A DNA stretch of 13,265 nucleotides from Larix sibirica (taxonomy: Eukaryota > Streptophyta > Pinopsida > Pinales > Pinaceae). Shown piece after piece: positions 1-8,012 of this stretch; position 1 is the first letter of the stretch, and every line of letters starts with the position of its first letter. The notes under the pieces are model-generated. The model made no database searches. It saw only the letters and a list, made by a program, of their open reading frames with translations, and was not told the DNA's origin. The position numbers and the translations under genes were made by a program. The stretch is taken from NCBI GenBank assembly GCA_004151065.3, contig NWUY0300044486.1:19789-33053 (forward strand), given 5' to 3'.

Positions 1-794
1 GAGAAGAACATACAACACAACTCCCGCGCTCCATATATCAACCTCGTACGAGTACCCATTTCCACGCAGCATCTCTGGAGCAGAATATCCCAACGTCCCC
101 ACGTTATCGATGACAATATTTATATTACCTGTAAAATTCAAGAATCAGTCAATATACTTCCACATAATTCAAATTGACAAATTATTCATGAAAAATATTT
201 CTGCCACATACCTTTCCAAATCGCCAAATCAAAATTTCCGAGTTTAAAAGCCAATGAAGAAGAATTTGCACTGTTTGCTCTAAAAATACTCGATGGTTTT
301 ACGTCTCTGTGAATGACTTTCCGCGATTGGCAGAATTTAAGGGATTGGACAAGAGATTGGATTATTGTGGCGGTGTGTCTCGGAGAAAGAATAGCATGGC
401 TACGCTCGTTGAGTAAATGCTGGAGATCTCCTCCGTCACAGAGCTCTGAAATCATGTAGACATTCTTTGACAATCTATCTCGCTCTGGCCAGTAATGGGC
501 TCTGATCCTCAAGATTCCGGGGGGTCCATTGTATAAGTGGTTTCTGAGTATAGTGATCTCATTATATGCGCTCTTGGTAATAGGCATCCTTTTACAGGCG
601 AATTCTTGTCTGTTTTTCCTGTGAATGCACTTGTTCACTACTCCCAAACGTCCTTGGCCAATCACCTCCCCAATCTCATATCTCTTCTCCACGAAAAGCT
701 CCCCAATCTCATGATCGACCTTGTCCACCAAAAGGTTGGGATCGTCCTCACATATTCTGTAACAAGGGCACACAAATTGTATCGCGCGCAGCAT
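1..794 (-). CDS. CDPK/PEPC-kinase-like protein kinase, N-terminal part, probable pseudokinase (partial, runs off left edge)
   Basis: Two exons (794-212 and 128-1) give 237 residues of a Ser/Thr kinase fold of the CAMK/CDPK/PEPC-kinase type. Visible landmarks are the glycine-rich loop GQGRLG (46-51), the beta-3 lysine in FACK (K68), the alpha-C glutamate E79, the hinge region with ELCDGGDL (117-124), HRD (162-164), APE (211-213) and [13 protein letters not shown] at the end (225-237). The start is well fixed: A at -3, an in-frame TAA 39 nt upstream (831-833) and no ATG between. Two residues that bind Mg-ATP in active kinases are changed: the catalytic-loop Asn (HRDxKxxN) is Ser169, and DFG reads NFD (187-189). 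The ATP-pocket residues remain, so I infer a nucleotide-binding pseudokinase or a weakly active kinase. The N-terminal 40 residues are Cys-containing (CPCYRIC) and unrecognised. The rest of the C-lobe, and any EF-hands, lie outside the window, so CDPK and PEPC-kinase-like cannot be separated. Confidence 0.85.
129..211 (-). other. Spliceosomal intron in kinase gene (83 nt)
   Basis: On the minus strand the donor reads AAAG|GTATGT and the acceptor TTTTACAG|GT. The intron is AT-rich, as is typical of plants. Removing it joins a split Gly codon (G|GT) and restores the kinase frame across the activation segment, between the NFD motif and APE. Reading through instead would give eight odd residues and then a stop at 186-188. 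Confidence 0.85.
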
Positions 795-958
795 GGTTTT
801 AACTTCCTTGAAACGATTGACAATACAAATTTAACAGTCAAGAATAAAGAACAGAGCTTCCAGCTCTTTAATAGCTAATTAGGAACCAAAGAATAGATAA
901 AGAACAAATACGATCCACTCAAAAAATAAGTTAAGTTGATCACTTCTGAGATTGCACG
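795..958 (-). other. 5' flank of the kinase gene
   Basis: This stretch should hold the 5' UTR and proximal promoter. I see an in-frame stop at 831-833 that bounds the start, and a small perfect inverted repeat at 853-867 (AGAGCT, 3-nt spacer, AGCTCT). No convincing TATA box or named cis-element is visible, so any promoter call would be guesswork. Confidence 0.3.
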
Positions 959-1186
959 ATGAATTTTTTACTGTTTTCCCTCCTCTCCCGATCCGAAGTG
1001 CTTTTGCAGAGTACAAGCCAAATTGCAGGCAGGCAACATGAACAATGTACGTCTGATATATGTAGCAACTTAGTTGATCTGGAAGAAGAAACGTTTGAAA
1101 TTTTAAATTTAAGAGAAGAAATGAAGGACAAGCTCGGATTAACCAATTATATCATCTCTTACAATTCGGAATCATCGAGCATTTAA
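959..1186 (+). other. Unrecognised 75-codon ORF, doubtful gene
   Basis: An ATG-initiated frame of 75 codons. Its second half is acidic and Leu-rich (LVDLEEETFEILNLREEM) and could form a short amphipathic helix. The first half is hydrophobic (MNFLLFSLLSR) but too irregular to call a signal peptide with confidence. I do not recognise a family. The frame lies head-to-head with the kinase gene about 160 nt from its start codon, and its last codons overlap the start of a tandem repeat. It could be a relic exon, a small orphan gene or chance. The opposite strand is also open here (940-1146), which argues for chance. Confidence 0.12.
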
Positions 1187-1310
1187 TGGAAGCCCTTAGC
1201 CCGGCGGTTAAGTACCGTCAATTCCAACACCATAGCGTATCCACTAGCATTTTAGTGAAACCCTTAGCCCCGCCCTTAACTCAAATTATACAATAGCGTG
1301 CCATTAGCCT
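1179..1310. repeat. Imperfect tandem duplication, about 68-bp unit, two copies
   Basis: The copies start at 1179 and 1247. Shared blocks include GCATTT, CCCTTAGCCC and ATAGCGT in the same order, ending near CCACTAG and CCATTAG. Several substitutions and one gap of about 7 bp separate the copies, so the duplication is old. The units are more GC-rich (CCCGGCGG, CCCCGCCC) than the surrounding AT-rich DNA. I do not recognise the repeat family. Confidence 0.65.
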
Positions 1311-1477
1311 AGCCCAGGTAACTTAGACGGCATATTTAACCACTAAATTATATGTTGGAAGATAGATATATAAAATGTGTATCTGACTTGACTTGACTTA
1401 GCAACGAATCATTCTTAACAGAAATATAATTAATCATTAATTCAATATTAGGAGAATATACATACCTTAACTTACTA
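1311..1477. other. AT-rich spacer, nothing coding seen
   Basis: Low-complexity AT-rich DNA with a short pentamer repeat (GACTT three times, about 1385-1398). No ORF, RNA or element ends could be supported. Confidence 0.5.
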
Positions 1478-1621
1478 ATGGTTTTAGGTTGTCTTAACAT
1501 GTACAATTTTCATTATGAAGAGAATGTAATGTTAAGAGTAAACTCAAAAGGTGTATGGTTTTAGGTTATCTTAACATGTAAAATTTTTATTGTGAAGAGA
1601 ATGTAATGTTAGAGTAAACTT
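1478..1621. repeat. Tandem duplication, 77-bp period, two copies
   Basis: The first copy starts at 1478 and the second at 1555. Both begin ATGGTTTTAGGTT and contain TCTTAACATGTA, GAAGAGAATGTAATGTTA and AGAGTAAACT. Only a few substitutions and single-base gaps distinguish them, so this duplication is younger than the one at 1179-1310 and unrelated to it in sequence. The second copy ends directly at the tRNA-like sequence that follows. Confidence 0.8.
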
Positions 1622-1630
1622 ATCCGGGGG

Positions 1631-1642
1631 TAGCTTAATTGG
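1631..1642 (+). promoter_or_regulatory. Pol III A box-like motif
   Basis: TAGCTTAATTGG matches the tRNA/SINE A box consensus (TRGYNNANNNGG) at the fixed positions. Confidence 0.5.
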
Positions 1643-1684
1643 ATGGAGCTTTTGGGACCAAGCTGTCACAAGGTCGAGGTTGAG

Positions 1685-1695
1685 GGTTCAATTTT
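1685..1695 (+). promoter_or_regulatory. Pol III B box-like motif (decayed)
   Basis: GGTTCAATTTT matches GGTTCRANNCC except for the last two C bases, which are T. The GTTCAA core is intact. Confidence 0.5.
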
Positions 1696-1784
1696 GTCGG
1701 TCCTCCGAGATTAGGCACCGAAGTTTGGTTGTGCATATATGATGCATACATTATGTTGGATTAGATTATTTATAATGTATATAT

Positions 1785-2335
1785 TTGAGACTTGTTTTCA
1801 TTCAATTTGGTCTTCGAGTTCAAGTTACTAATTCGATAACGACTTGCATATCTTCTTCAACTTTTGTCATTTTAATAAATGGTTGGCCTACCAATTTTTT
1901 CTCTAGCGATAGAGGTATTCGACAAGGATACCCCTTATCGCCATTATTATTCATCCTTGTCATTGAAGGCTTAAGTCCACTTATTCATGATGCAAAAAAT
2001 TCTTCGAAGATCAAAGGTATCAAAATTTAATGTTCCTATCTATCACTCATTTATTTTTGTCGATGATGTTCTCATTTTTGGTGTCGAAACAGTTTCTGAA
2101 TGGGAATGTTGTAAATCTATATTTGAGGTCTTCTGTAATGCAATTGTTATGGCCATAAGTCTACAAAATCTAGTTTTCTTGTCAATTGAAATCTAGTTTT
2201 CTTGTCAATTGTAAAGATGCAGGGTGCTGTGAACAAATTAGACAATTGTTGCCTTACAAAATGGATTTCTTAGATTCTGCATTCAAGTACCTTGGCTACT
2301 TTCTCAAGCCAACCAAATATCGCTCTTTGGTCTAG
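1785..2335 (+). pseudogene. LINE-A reverse transcriptase fragment
   Basis: The first segment reads LINGWPTNFF then GIRQGYPLSPLLFILVIEGL, the classic RT palm region of plant LINEs. After a frameshift near 2030 comes FIFVDDVLIFG at about 2050-2082, the catalytic FxDD box with both aspartates present. After another shift at the 23-bp duplication (2166-2211), the frame continues through FKYLGYFLKP near 2283 to an in-frame TAG near 2334. Upstream RT motifs, including the first catalytic Asp, are missing. Confidence 0.85.
2166..2211. repeat. Perfect 23-bp tandem duplication inside LINE-A
   Basis: Positions 2166-2188 and 2189-2211 are identical. Each begins AAATCTAGTT and ends GTCAATTG. The reading frame that matches other plant LINEs continues only from the second copy, so the duplication helps break ORF2 after the FVDD box. 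Perfect identity in an otherwise eroded element points to a late event. Confidence 0.9.
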
Positions 2336-2990
2336 AATTGGCTATTGAAGAAAATCGGCAGGAGAATAAACACATGGGATTTCCGTTGGTTATCTTTAGG
2401 TGGCAGACTATTACTTGCTCAATCTATTCTTTAGAGCATGCCAATTTACTGGCTCGGTCTAATGAAGATCCTGGTTACTATTCTCAATGCAATTCGAAGA
2501 AGGGATTTTCATTTCATTTGGGCTGGTAAACCTCATATTTCCAAATTTCACCTTGCTAGTTGGTCAAGCCTATCATGGCCCAAGAAGATCGGGGGTTGGG
2601 GTCTTGTACATTTGGATTATTTTAGTCAGGAATTATGAATGAAGAGTCTGTCGAGGGATATCTATGGAGAAGGCATGTGGAGTGTTGTCATTAGAAGGAA
2701 ACATTTGAAAACCTGTTCTCCTTGGCAATGGATCCATGAGCCTATGTTAATTTATAAAAATGCTTCCTTTATCTGGTGTGGATTGATCAGTTCCTTCCCT
2801 ATTATTAGTGATTCCTTAAGCTGTTGTGTTGGTGAGGGAATCAATATATATATTGGTATTGACCCATTTGTTGTTGCGAGAGACAACTTCAAATTGTATT
2901 GGTTCAGATCTATCATTATGGAAATGAGAGTTTGCAACCACATCGGTTAAAAGCTAATGAACTGAACCTTTTAGATGATGTTGAACAAAA
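2336..2990 (+). pseudogene. LINE-A ORF2 thumb/linker region
   Basis: The frame holds typical plant LINE landmarks after the palm: a KIGRRIN-like segment, WLSLGGRLLLAQS (about 2380-2420), SMPIYWLGLMKI, IRRRDFHFIWAG, then WPKKIGGWGL. Stops at about 2334, 2432 and 2636 interrupt it. The next stretch (2639-2950) has VGEGINIYIGIDPF, the family's 'VGNG..I.IG.DPW' block. Like the RT it is a relic with no coding capacity. Confidence 0.8.
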
Positions 2991-3039
2991 GTGGAATAAT
3001 TATGTCTCCACTCTGAATTCCTCTAGTATATACTTGTGA

Positions 3040-3600
3040 TAAGCTCAAGACCAATTAGTTTGGGATTGGCATGATGTCAATGGGAAACCTTCGGTGAGGA
3101 AAGCATATGAAGCCATTTTACACAGTCAATCTATTCCATATGAAAAATGGTGGCATAAAAAGGTTTCAGAAATGGAACACTCTGATGAAGCTAAAATTTT
3201 TTTATGGCTATGTTTTGAGGATAAGATCCTTACTTGGGATAATTTACTTAAGAGGGGTTTTAAAGCGCCTAGCACTTGTATTCTATGTAAAAGAGATAAG
3301 GAAGATACCTCTCACTTATTTATTCATTTCCAATTTTTTGGAGCTATCTAGAGTGAACTTCAAAGATTATTGCAACATTTAGATGATTGGTTTGGTATGT
3401 CTTTTGATGACTGTCTGCTCTGTTGGTTCCATTCAAAGGTTAAGTTTAAAAACTTACCTTACCTTATTATATGGGAAGTTTGGAAATGTAGAAATAAAGC
3501 CATATTTGAGAATTCTAGGCCTTATGTATTTGAGATTTCTAGAAGAGTCTTGTCTACTTTTTTTATTACTCTACAAAATACATGTAGCATAAACCCGTGA
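3040..3600 (+). pseudogene. LINE-A zf-RVT zinc-binding region
   Basis: After LVWDWHDVNGKPSVRKAYEAIL comes AKIFLWLCFEDKILTWDNLLKRGF and a zinc-ligand pattern C-x2-C...H (CILCKRDKEDTSHLF). The fourth ligand seems lost, since HFQF stands where the family has a Cys. A stop follows at 3349-3351, then the 'LIIWEVWKCRNKAIFE' block typical of plant non-LTR ORF2 and of the reverse-transcriptase-like proteins annotated in plant genomes. Confidence 0.8.
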
Positions 3601-3619
3601 TTATTATGCAGCCATAAAT

Positions 3620-4037
3620 TGAAAGTGACGTTTTCTATGATTTCTTTGGTGGAGCGATGAAGAATGGTTTATGTGGGGAAGGCATGATTATTTTTTTAAA
3701 AAGAGACCATAAGATTATGCTTAAGATGGGTGCTGGTAGCAGAAGTAATATTAGAGCTGAACTTCTTAGACTATGGGGATTTTTGTGGTTTGCTTTAAAA
3801 GGGGGATTTTTTCATATAAGGATTTTTAGTGACTCAAAAATCATAATTGACTGGGAAGCTGGTCCTTATTATCTGCATATTCTTTTGTTGGAACATTGGT
3901 TGTCTAAAACAAGAAATATGATTAATTCTTTTGAGGAGATATCTTTCTCTCAAATCTCTCGAGAGATCAATCCGAATGTTGACATACTATCCAAGGAGGC
4001 TTTGGGTCTAATGGATAATGCCATATCATTTAAATAA
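3620..4037 (+). pseudogene. LINE-A RNase H domain (decayed)
   Basis: RNase H landmarks are readable. The segment FYDFFGGAMKNGLCGEGMII has Gly where the first catalytic Asp is expected. It is followed by RAELLRLWGFLWFAL with the catalytic Glu, then IFSDSKIIIDW with the second Asp, and NPNVDILSKEAL with the C-terminal Asp. The main open stretch is 3657-4037. The domain would degrade the RNA strand of the RNA/DNA hybrid during retrotransposition. It sits at the C-terminus of ORF2, as in the plant L1 group that carries an acquired RNase H. Confidence 0.85.
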
Positions 4038-4046
4038 TTTGTAGAC

Positions 4047-4089
4047 GATACCATAGTGGACTATGGTGTCATTGATATCTACCAGATAT
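4047..4089. repeat. Paired hairpins in the LINE-A 3' UTR
   Basis: GATACCATAG (4047-4056) pairs with CTATGGTGTC (4061-4070) with one G-U pair and a 4-nt loop. Just after it, ATATCT (4075-4080) pairs with AGATAT (4084-4089) over a 3-nt loop. Both lie 10-50 nt after the RNase H stop codon. Confidence 0.55.
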
Positions 4090-4113
4090 GTTTGAAATAT
4101 ACATATAGTTATC

Positions 4114-4129
4114 TTTTTTTTTTTTTTTT
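4114..4129. repeat. T16 homopolymer
   Basis: Sixteen consecutive T bases in the LINE-A 3' UTR. The length may vary or be a sequencing artefact. Confidence 0.9.
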
Positions 4130-4328
4130 GGAATGAAGATACTCTTTGTATTGATTTTGAAGGCTAGTATCTATTTGTTAAGGGATCGCTATGAGACCTC
4201 TAGCTATTTTGTATTATAGTAAGCATGAGAAGTAGATATAAGATGATGATGTCTTTTGAAATCCTTATGTAACTCTGATTTTCGCAAGGAAATAACAAAT
4301 TGCTGCTTTTTTCGATTGAAACAGAAAG

Positions 4329-5260
4329 ATAACTTTGATATTTCAAAATTTATGAGTATTCAAAGTTGCATAGAATTGAGGTGAATATTAATAATCTAAT
4401 AAATAATGATAAAGAAGATAGAAAGTAATAAAATACTATATCAATTCTCTTTTTCAACTAATTCTTTATCCACACTTCCTAGTTTTTCATCTTTTAAAAA
4501 TAATCTATTTTGTAACATAATCTTTTAAAAATAATTTATTTTATAACATAATAATATGTATTTTGAAATTTTTAAAAATAATTTATTTTGTAACATAATA
4601 ATATATATTTTAAAATTTAGTTTAAAGAATACACTTTATTATTCTGAATTATATACTTATTCATGTACCATCACTAAAATCAGTATACCTTTTTAATGTT
4701 ATATCATTAGTAAAATTATTGCAAATACTTTATCAAACATTTTTTTTATAATATTTTTAATGGATAATCTGTAAACCTGGTAAAAAAAAATATCATCTTC
4801 CCCAAAAGTAAACCCTTCCCATTTAACATGGTTCTAAGTGACCAAATTATTAGGCCTTGGAAACATTTCAAATTGACAACTTAAAACTCTCACGTTAGAA
4901 TTCATTCATCTATTCGATTTAGTAAATAAAGTCCTAGATCCTCCTAAACACACTCTCAAAATTGAAGGAAACTAATTAATGGTAAAGAAACAATTGAATT
5001 AACACGTCGTGATAAAGACTATGCTTCCATTCAACCACCATCTAACCATGCAATTATCTCGCGGATTTCAGAGATAGCAAAAAGATCAAACATAAATTTA
5101 AATTATGTTTATTGACTTATAGAATCACTATCGCCTGTTTTGAAATACTTATGTAAAACGAACTGAAATCCATGCAACTTATTATTTTTACTTATATCAT
5201 TATTATTAAAATTTATTAAAAATAAGTTATAAAATTTATTAAAACTAGGGTAGATAAATG
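4329..5260. other. AT-rich spacer between LINE-A and LINE-B
   Basis: No gene is visible on either strand. Apart from the tandem array at 4492-4616, there is a 23-nt hairpin at 5088-5110 (8-bp stem AAACATAA/TTATGTTT). The final 80 bases are rich in ATTTATTAAAA-type runs. This should be the DNA into which LINE-B inserted. Confidence 0.5.
4492..4616. repeat. AT-rich tandem array, 47-bp unit
   Basis: A partial 31-bp copy (4492-4522) is followed by two full 47-bp copies (4523-4569 and 4570-4616). Each begins TTTTAAAAATAAT and contains AACATAAT. The two full copies differ at only a few positions, so this is a young minisatellite-like expansion. Confidence 0.85.
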
Positions 5261-5277
5261 ATTATTGATTTATGATA
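5261..5277 (+). repeat. Candidate target-site duplication of LINE-B, left copy
   Basis: ATTATTGATTTATGATA is repeated exactly at 11596-11612. Weaker similarity continues to the left of both copies (TAG-ATAAATG against TAGCATAATTT). That would bring the right copy close to the end of the poly(A) tail. Confidence 0.6.
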
Positions 5278-5780
5278 GTGTAATATATTATAATTTTTTC
5301 AAGCAAATTCCTTTTGGTGAAAAGTTTTCGGTGCATAATCTTAGTTATATAATCTTATTTTCTTTGCAAAAGACTTGGAGTTATGCTGATCTTATTGACT
5401 GGCCTAGTACCAACCAAGAGAAAAATGTGGGAATCTCCATCTGGCTTTTTACTCCAGGTTCTTAGCATTTTTTTTGGTTTAGGGTTTCTAGCACAGGTTT
5501 TCCTCTTTCTCTCTAGTCTTGTTTTTTCTCTTTTTCTAGAGGTTATTTTTTCTCTTTTTATGGGCATATTATTTGGGTACATATGCTCTTTTTAGTCGTA
5601 GTTTTTTTTGGATGAGGTGTCCTTTTTTGGGAAATGGACTTTTCGTTTTTGTTAGTTTTTGGTGAGGCCCATCGGTTACCTTTCCTACCAGTCAAGGCCG
5701 ATGGATCCTGTTATGAGGCATCGTTATATTAGTTCTTAGGGGGCATCTCTTTCTCCCTTTTCGGATGGTCAATTTCTATC
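5278..5780 (+). other. LINE-B 5' UTR, T/pyrimidine-rich
   Basis: The stretch has long pyrimidine runs (around 5466-5580) and no frame resembling a known protein. By position it is the 5' UTR and internal promoter region of the element. No specific promoter element is recognised. Confidence 0.4.
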
Positions 5781-7200
5781 TCACAATGTCAAGGAGTATG
5801 GTCTTGATGTGGAGTTGGATTCTACCAAAGGGATGAGTTCTCTTTTTCCCGAGGATGGGAATGGGTTGTTTGGGGATTTTTTAGATTTATCGGAGAAGTG
5901 TAATGATTGGCATCTTACTGGTGCATGGGCTAGGGCTTAGCATCTTTTGTTCTAAGGAGTGATGTTAATGTGGATAGGGTCATTATTTAGAGATCTCAGT
6001 TGGTGGTTGGGTGTCTAGATTTTGCTAGGGTTTCTAGACCTGACTTGCTGGAGTGGGTTAATAAGCATTGGGCTCTAGATTTCGGTTGTTCTCCTAGGAT
6101 TAATCTGTTTATTAATGAATGGATATGTTCATTTTCCCTGATGAAAAACAGAACCCAAAGATTTTGAATGGAATCTGGTTGATAAAGGAGGGCTCGATGT
6201 TTTTGAAGTGTTGGCATTCCTCGTTTGACCCATAAAAGAAATAAATGATACAATGTCACCTTTGGATTTTTCTTCCTATTTTCCTATTGAACTTTGGACT
6301 CATAATTTTTTTGAAGGAATTTCTAATACTCAAGGTAGATTCATTCAGTTAGAAAAGAAGATGTTGTTTGGTATTAAGAAAAATATAGGTTATGTTATGG
6401 TGGAATTAGAAATTTCTTTGGGGTTGCAAACCGAGTTGGAGATTCTGTGGGGTGAGAAAATCATTCGTCAAACATTAGACTATCTTCATATCCCTTTCAG
6501 GTGCCATTACTATAGGAAAACCGGTCATGTCAAGGCTTATTACCCTGCGTTTCTTTTGGGTGTTGAATATGAGGAAGGATCTGATGTGGATGCGGAAGAT
6601 GCCTTGGATCATTCTCAGAGCAGAACGCTCCTAATTTTCCTTCTCTCTGAATCACCCAGTTACTATGAAGGGTTTTCCAAACATGAATTAAACTTTTATC
6701 TTTATATTGAAAAATATTTGGATAGTAGAATATATGTTCATGAAATTGAGATAGACAAAGGGTTTGATTTTAGGGTTGCTAATAATAACTTGAATTCAAA
6801 CCCTTTATGTGACTCTCATATTTCCTTATTGCCTATATGCAAAATATTTCTTGAATCAAACCCCATTTTATTATCTATTAAAGATATACCAAGTAATTAT
6901 GGGGTCTTGGGTGAGTCCTACGAGTGAGATGATTCTCTCTTCCCTTCCCCCACCCGTTTAGATATTACTTCTTCTACAGCCACTTCAGCCAACATTCTTC
7001 CCGGCCATAAATATCCCTTGAAGGTCTCTTCAAATAACCCTTCTAGTAACCCTAATATCTCACCTATTCCTTCCATTCAATTTGAAAATGTTTCAATAAG
7101 GAATAAAAAAAATATATTTTGAAGATTTCTCTAGTTGAATCTTCGTACAAACCCCTCACAATTACACTTGATGAAGCCTCCCACAATTCTCCTTCTCCTC
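5781..7200 (+). pseudogene. LINE-B ORF1 (gag-like, DUF4283-like plus zinc knuckle), broken
   Basis: ORF1 of plant L1 elements encodes an RNA-binding chaperone of the retrotransposition particle. Here, LLEWVNKHWALDFG (about 6050), then after a shift KILNGIWLIKEGSMFLKCW (about 6160-6220), then FPIELWTHNFFEGIS and a QLDY-like TLDYLHIPFRC segment match the DUF4283 plus zinc-knuckle arrangement. The longest open part is 6253-6927 (224 codons). A Pro/Ser-rich tail follows (about 6930-7120). Frameshifts near 6130 and 6240 and stops on both sides break the gene. The N-terminal third (5781-6000) is only weakly readable. Confidence 0.7.
6502..6543 (+). other. ORF1 zinc knuckle with two Cys-to-Tyr changes
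   Basis: The spacing is that of C-x2-C-x4-H-x4-C, but it reads C-HY-Y-RKTG-H-VKAY-Y. The second and fourth ligands are Tyr (TAT at 6511, TAC at 6541), each one G-to-A step from Cys. The knuckle should no longer bind zinc. Confidence 0.75.
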
Positions 7201-7255
7201 AAGCCCTTATAGTAGTTCAACCCATCTGTGAGAGTGCTTAAGGTCAACCCTATCC

Positions 7256-8000
7256 TTCAATTTTCATGCTTTAGGTACAGATGGGAAGGTTAGGGACCTA
7301 TTTGAATTTCTTAAATATACTAACCTTGGTGCCATTTTACTTCAAGAGACTACGTGCTATGAGAACTGGGTGATTGAGACACTTTCTAATATTTTTCTAG
7401 ATTAGGATATTTTTGTTGTGGATTCATGTGGTGTTTCTAGGGGTTTTCTATCTTGTAGGAATTATCACGTTGTGGAATTCAAGCCATAAAGGACTAAGTG
7501 TGGTATTCTTTTGGAAGGTTGTTTTAAGGATTTTGATCAACATTTGGTTGTTTTGAATTGTTACGGGCCTTATGAGGATAGAGAGAAGTTTTAGAAATCC
7601 TTTGAAACCTATGTTATTTTGGGATCCTTCAATTTAATCCTGGCTAGATATCTAAACCTCACTTTGTCTCCCTCTAAAATTTGGGGTTCTGTTGTCCACC
7701 TTGACCCTCTGTCTGATTTTTTTCAAATCTATTATGGAGGGTTAATCTTGTCGACATTTTACCTATTAAGATGGAACCTACTTATTCTAATGGAAGGTGT
7801 AGGGATTCTAGAATAAATAAAAGAATTTATATGTTCCTTATGAATTCTAATATGATAAATACTATCTAGAGGTATAGGACTTGGGTTGAAAATCCCACTA
7901 TTTTTTACCACTTTCCCATTTGTCTTCAGTTGGAGGGGGTTAAGTCTAAGGTTAATTATCCATTCAAATTTAATATCTCTTGGATATTAAATGAGATTTT
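7256..8000 (+). pseudogene. LINE-B ORF2 endonuclease (AP-endonuclease type), broken
   Basis: The domain nicks target DNA to prime reverse transcription. From 7256 one frame reads GTDGKVRDLFEFLKYTNLGA then LLQETT (with the catalytic Glu), CGILLEG, VLNCYGPYEDREKF and ILGSFNLILAR, where the family has ILGGDxN, so the catalytic Asp is gone. It continues to SVVHLDPLSDFF. Stops lie at 7403, 7487 and 7592. After a shift near 7735 the next frame gives VNLVDILPIKMEPTYSNGR, RINKRIYMFLMN and HFPICLQL, matching the domain's C-terminus (family form 'PTWSNGR...RIDRFL...SDHFPI'). Confidence 0.8.
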
Positions 8001-8012
8001 TTTAATATGATC

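Larger units (their letters stand above)
1622..1770 (+). mobile_element. tRNA-like SINE-type element (3' end uncertain)
   Basis: The stretch has the internal RNA polymerase III promoter layout of a tRNA: A box TAGCTTAATTGG at 1631-1642 and B box GGTTCAATTTT at 1685-1695, with normal spacing. A rough cloverleaf is possible: acceptor-like CGGGGG (1625-1630) against CCTCCG downstream, a D-stem AGCT/AGCT, and a T-arm around the B box with two G-U pairs and one mismatch. The B box ends in TT instead of the usual CC, and the anticodon arm is poor, so it is not a working tRNA gene. A tRNA-derived SINE, or a tRNA relic, fits best. The body after the B box is unrecognised, and the 3' end is hidden where LINE-A begins. 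Confidence 0.5.
1776..4328 (+). mobile_element. LINE-A: 5'-truncated plant L1-type LINE relic with RNase H
   Basis: This is the distal half of a LINE ORF2 followed by a 3' UTR. In order it carries the middle and end of the reverse transcriptase (from about 1785), the thumb/linker region, a zf-RVT zinc-binding region and an RNase H domain. The reading frame changes at least four times, with several in-frame stops, so it cannot encode a protein. The 5' end lacks ORF1, the endonuclease and the first RT motifs, as in aborted target-primed reverse transcription. The 3' end is placed after ...TTTTTTCGATTGAAA and a short degenerate A-rich tail (4311-4328). No target-site duplication was found, so both ends are approximate. 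Confidence 0.85.

Noticed and set aside
537-878. Plus-strand open frame of 113 codons
   Set aside because: It is antisense to kinase exon 1, has no recognisable motif, and the opposite strand has a clear kinase with matching splice sites.
940-1146. Minus-strand 68-codon frame, Cys/Ser-rich
   Set aside because: No recognisable motif. It overlaps the plus-strand frame at 959-1186, and neither has support as a gene.
1625-1705. A functional tRNA gene
   Set aside because: The B box lacks its final CC, the T-stem has a mismatch and two G-U pairs, and no convincing anticodon arm can be drawn. A SINE or relic is more likely.
1740-4360. Target-site duplication for LINE-A
   Set aside because: Sequence after the 3' end (GATAACTTTGATATTT) was compared with the region before 1785, and no match beyond short AT-rich words was seen.
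5402-5412. Alternative LINE-B target-site duplication: GCCTAGTA against GCCTATTA right after the poly(A) tail (about 11574)
   Set aside because: Only 7 of 8 bases match and the similarity does not extend. The 17-bp exact repeat at 5261/11596 is far stronger.
5383-5595. Hydrophobic 70-codon frame in the LINE-B 5' region that resembles a membrane peptide
   Set aside because: The hydrophobicity comes from T-rich sequence (Phe, Leu and Ser codons). It has no family resemblance and lies where a 5' UTR is expected.
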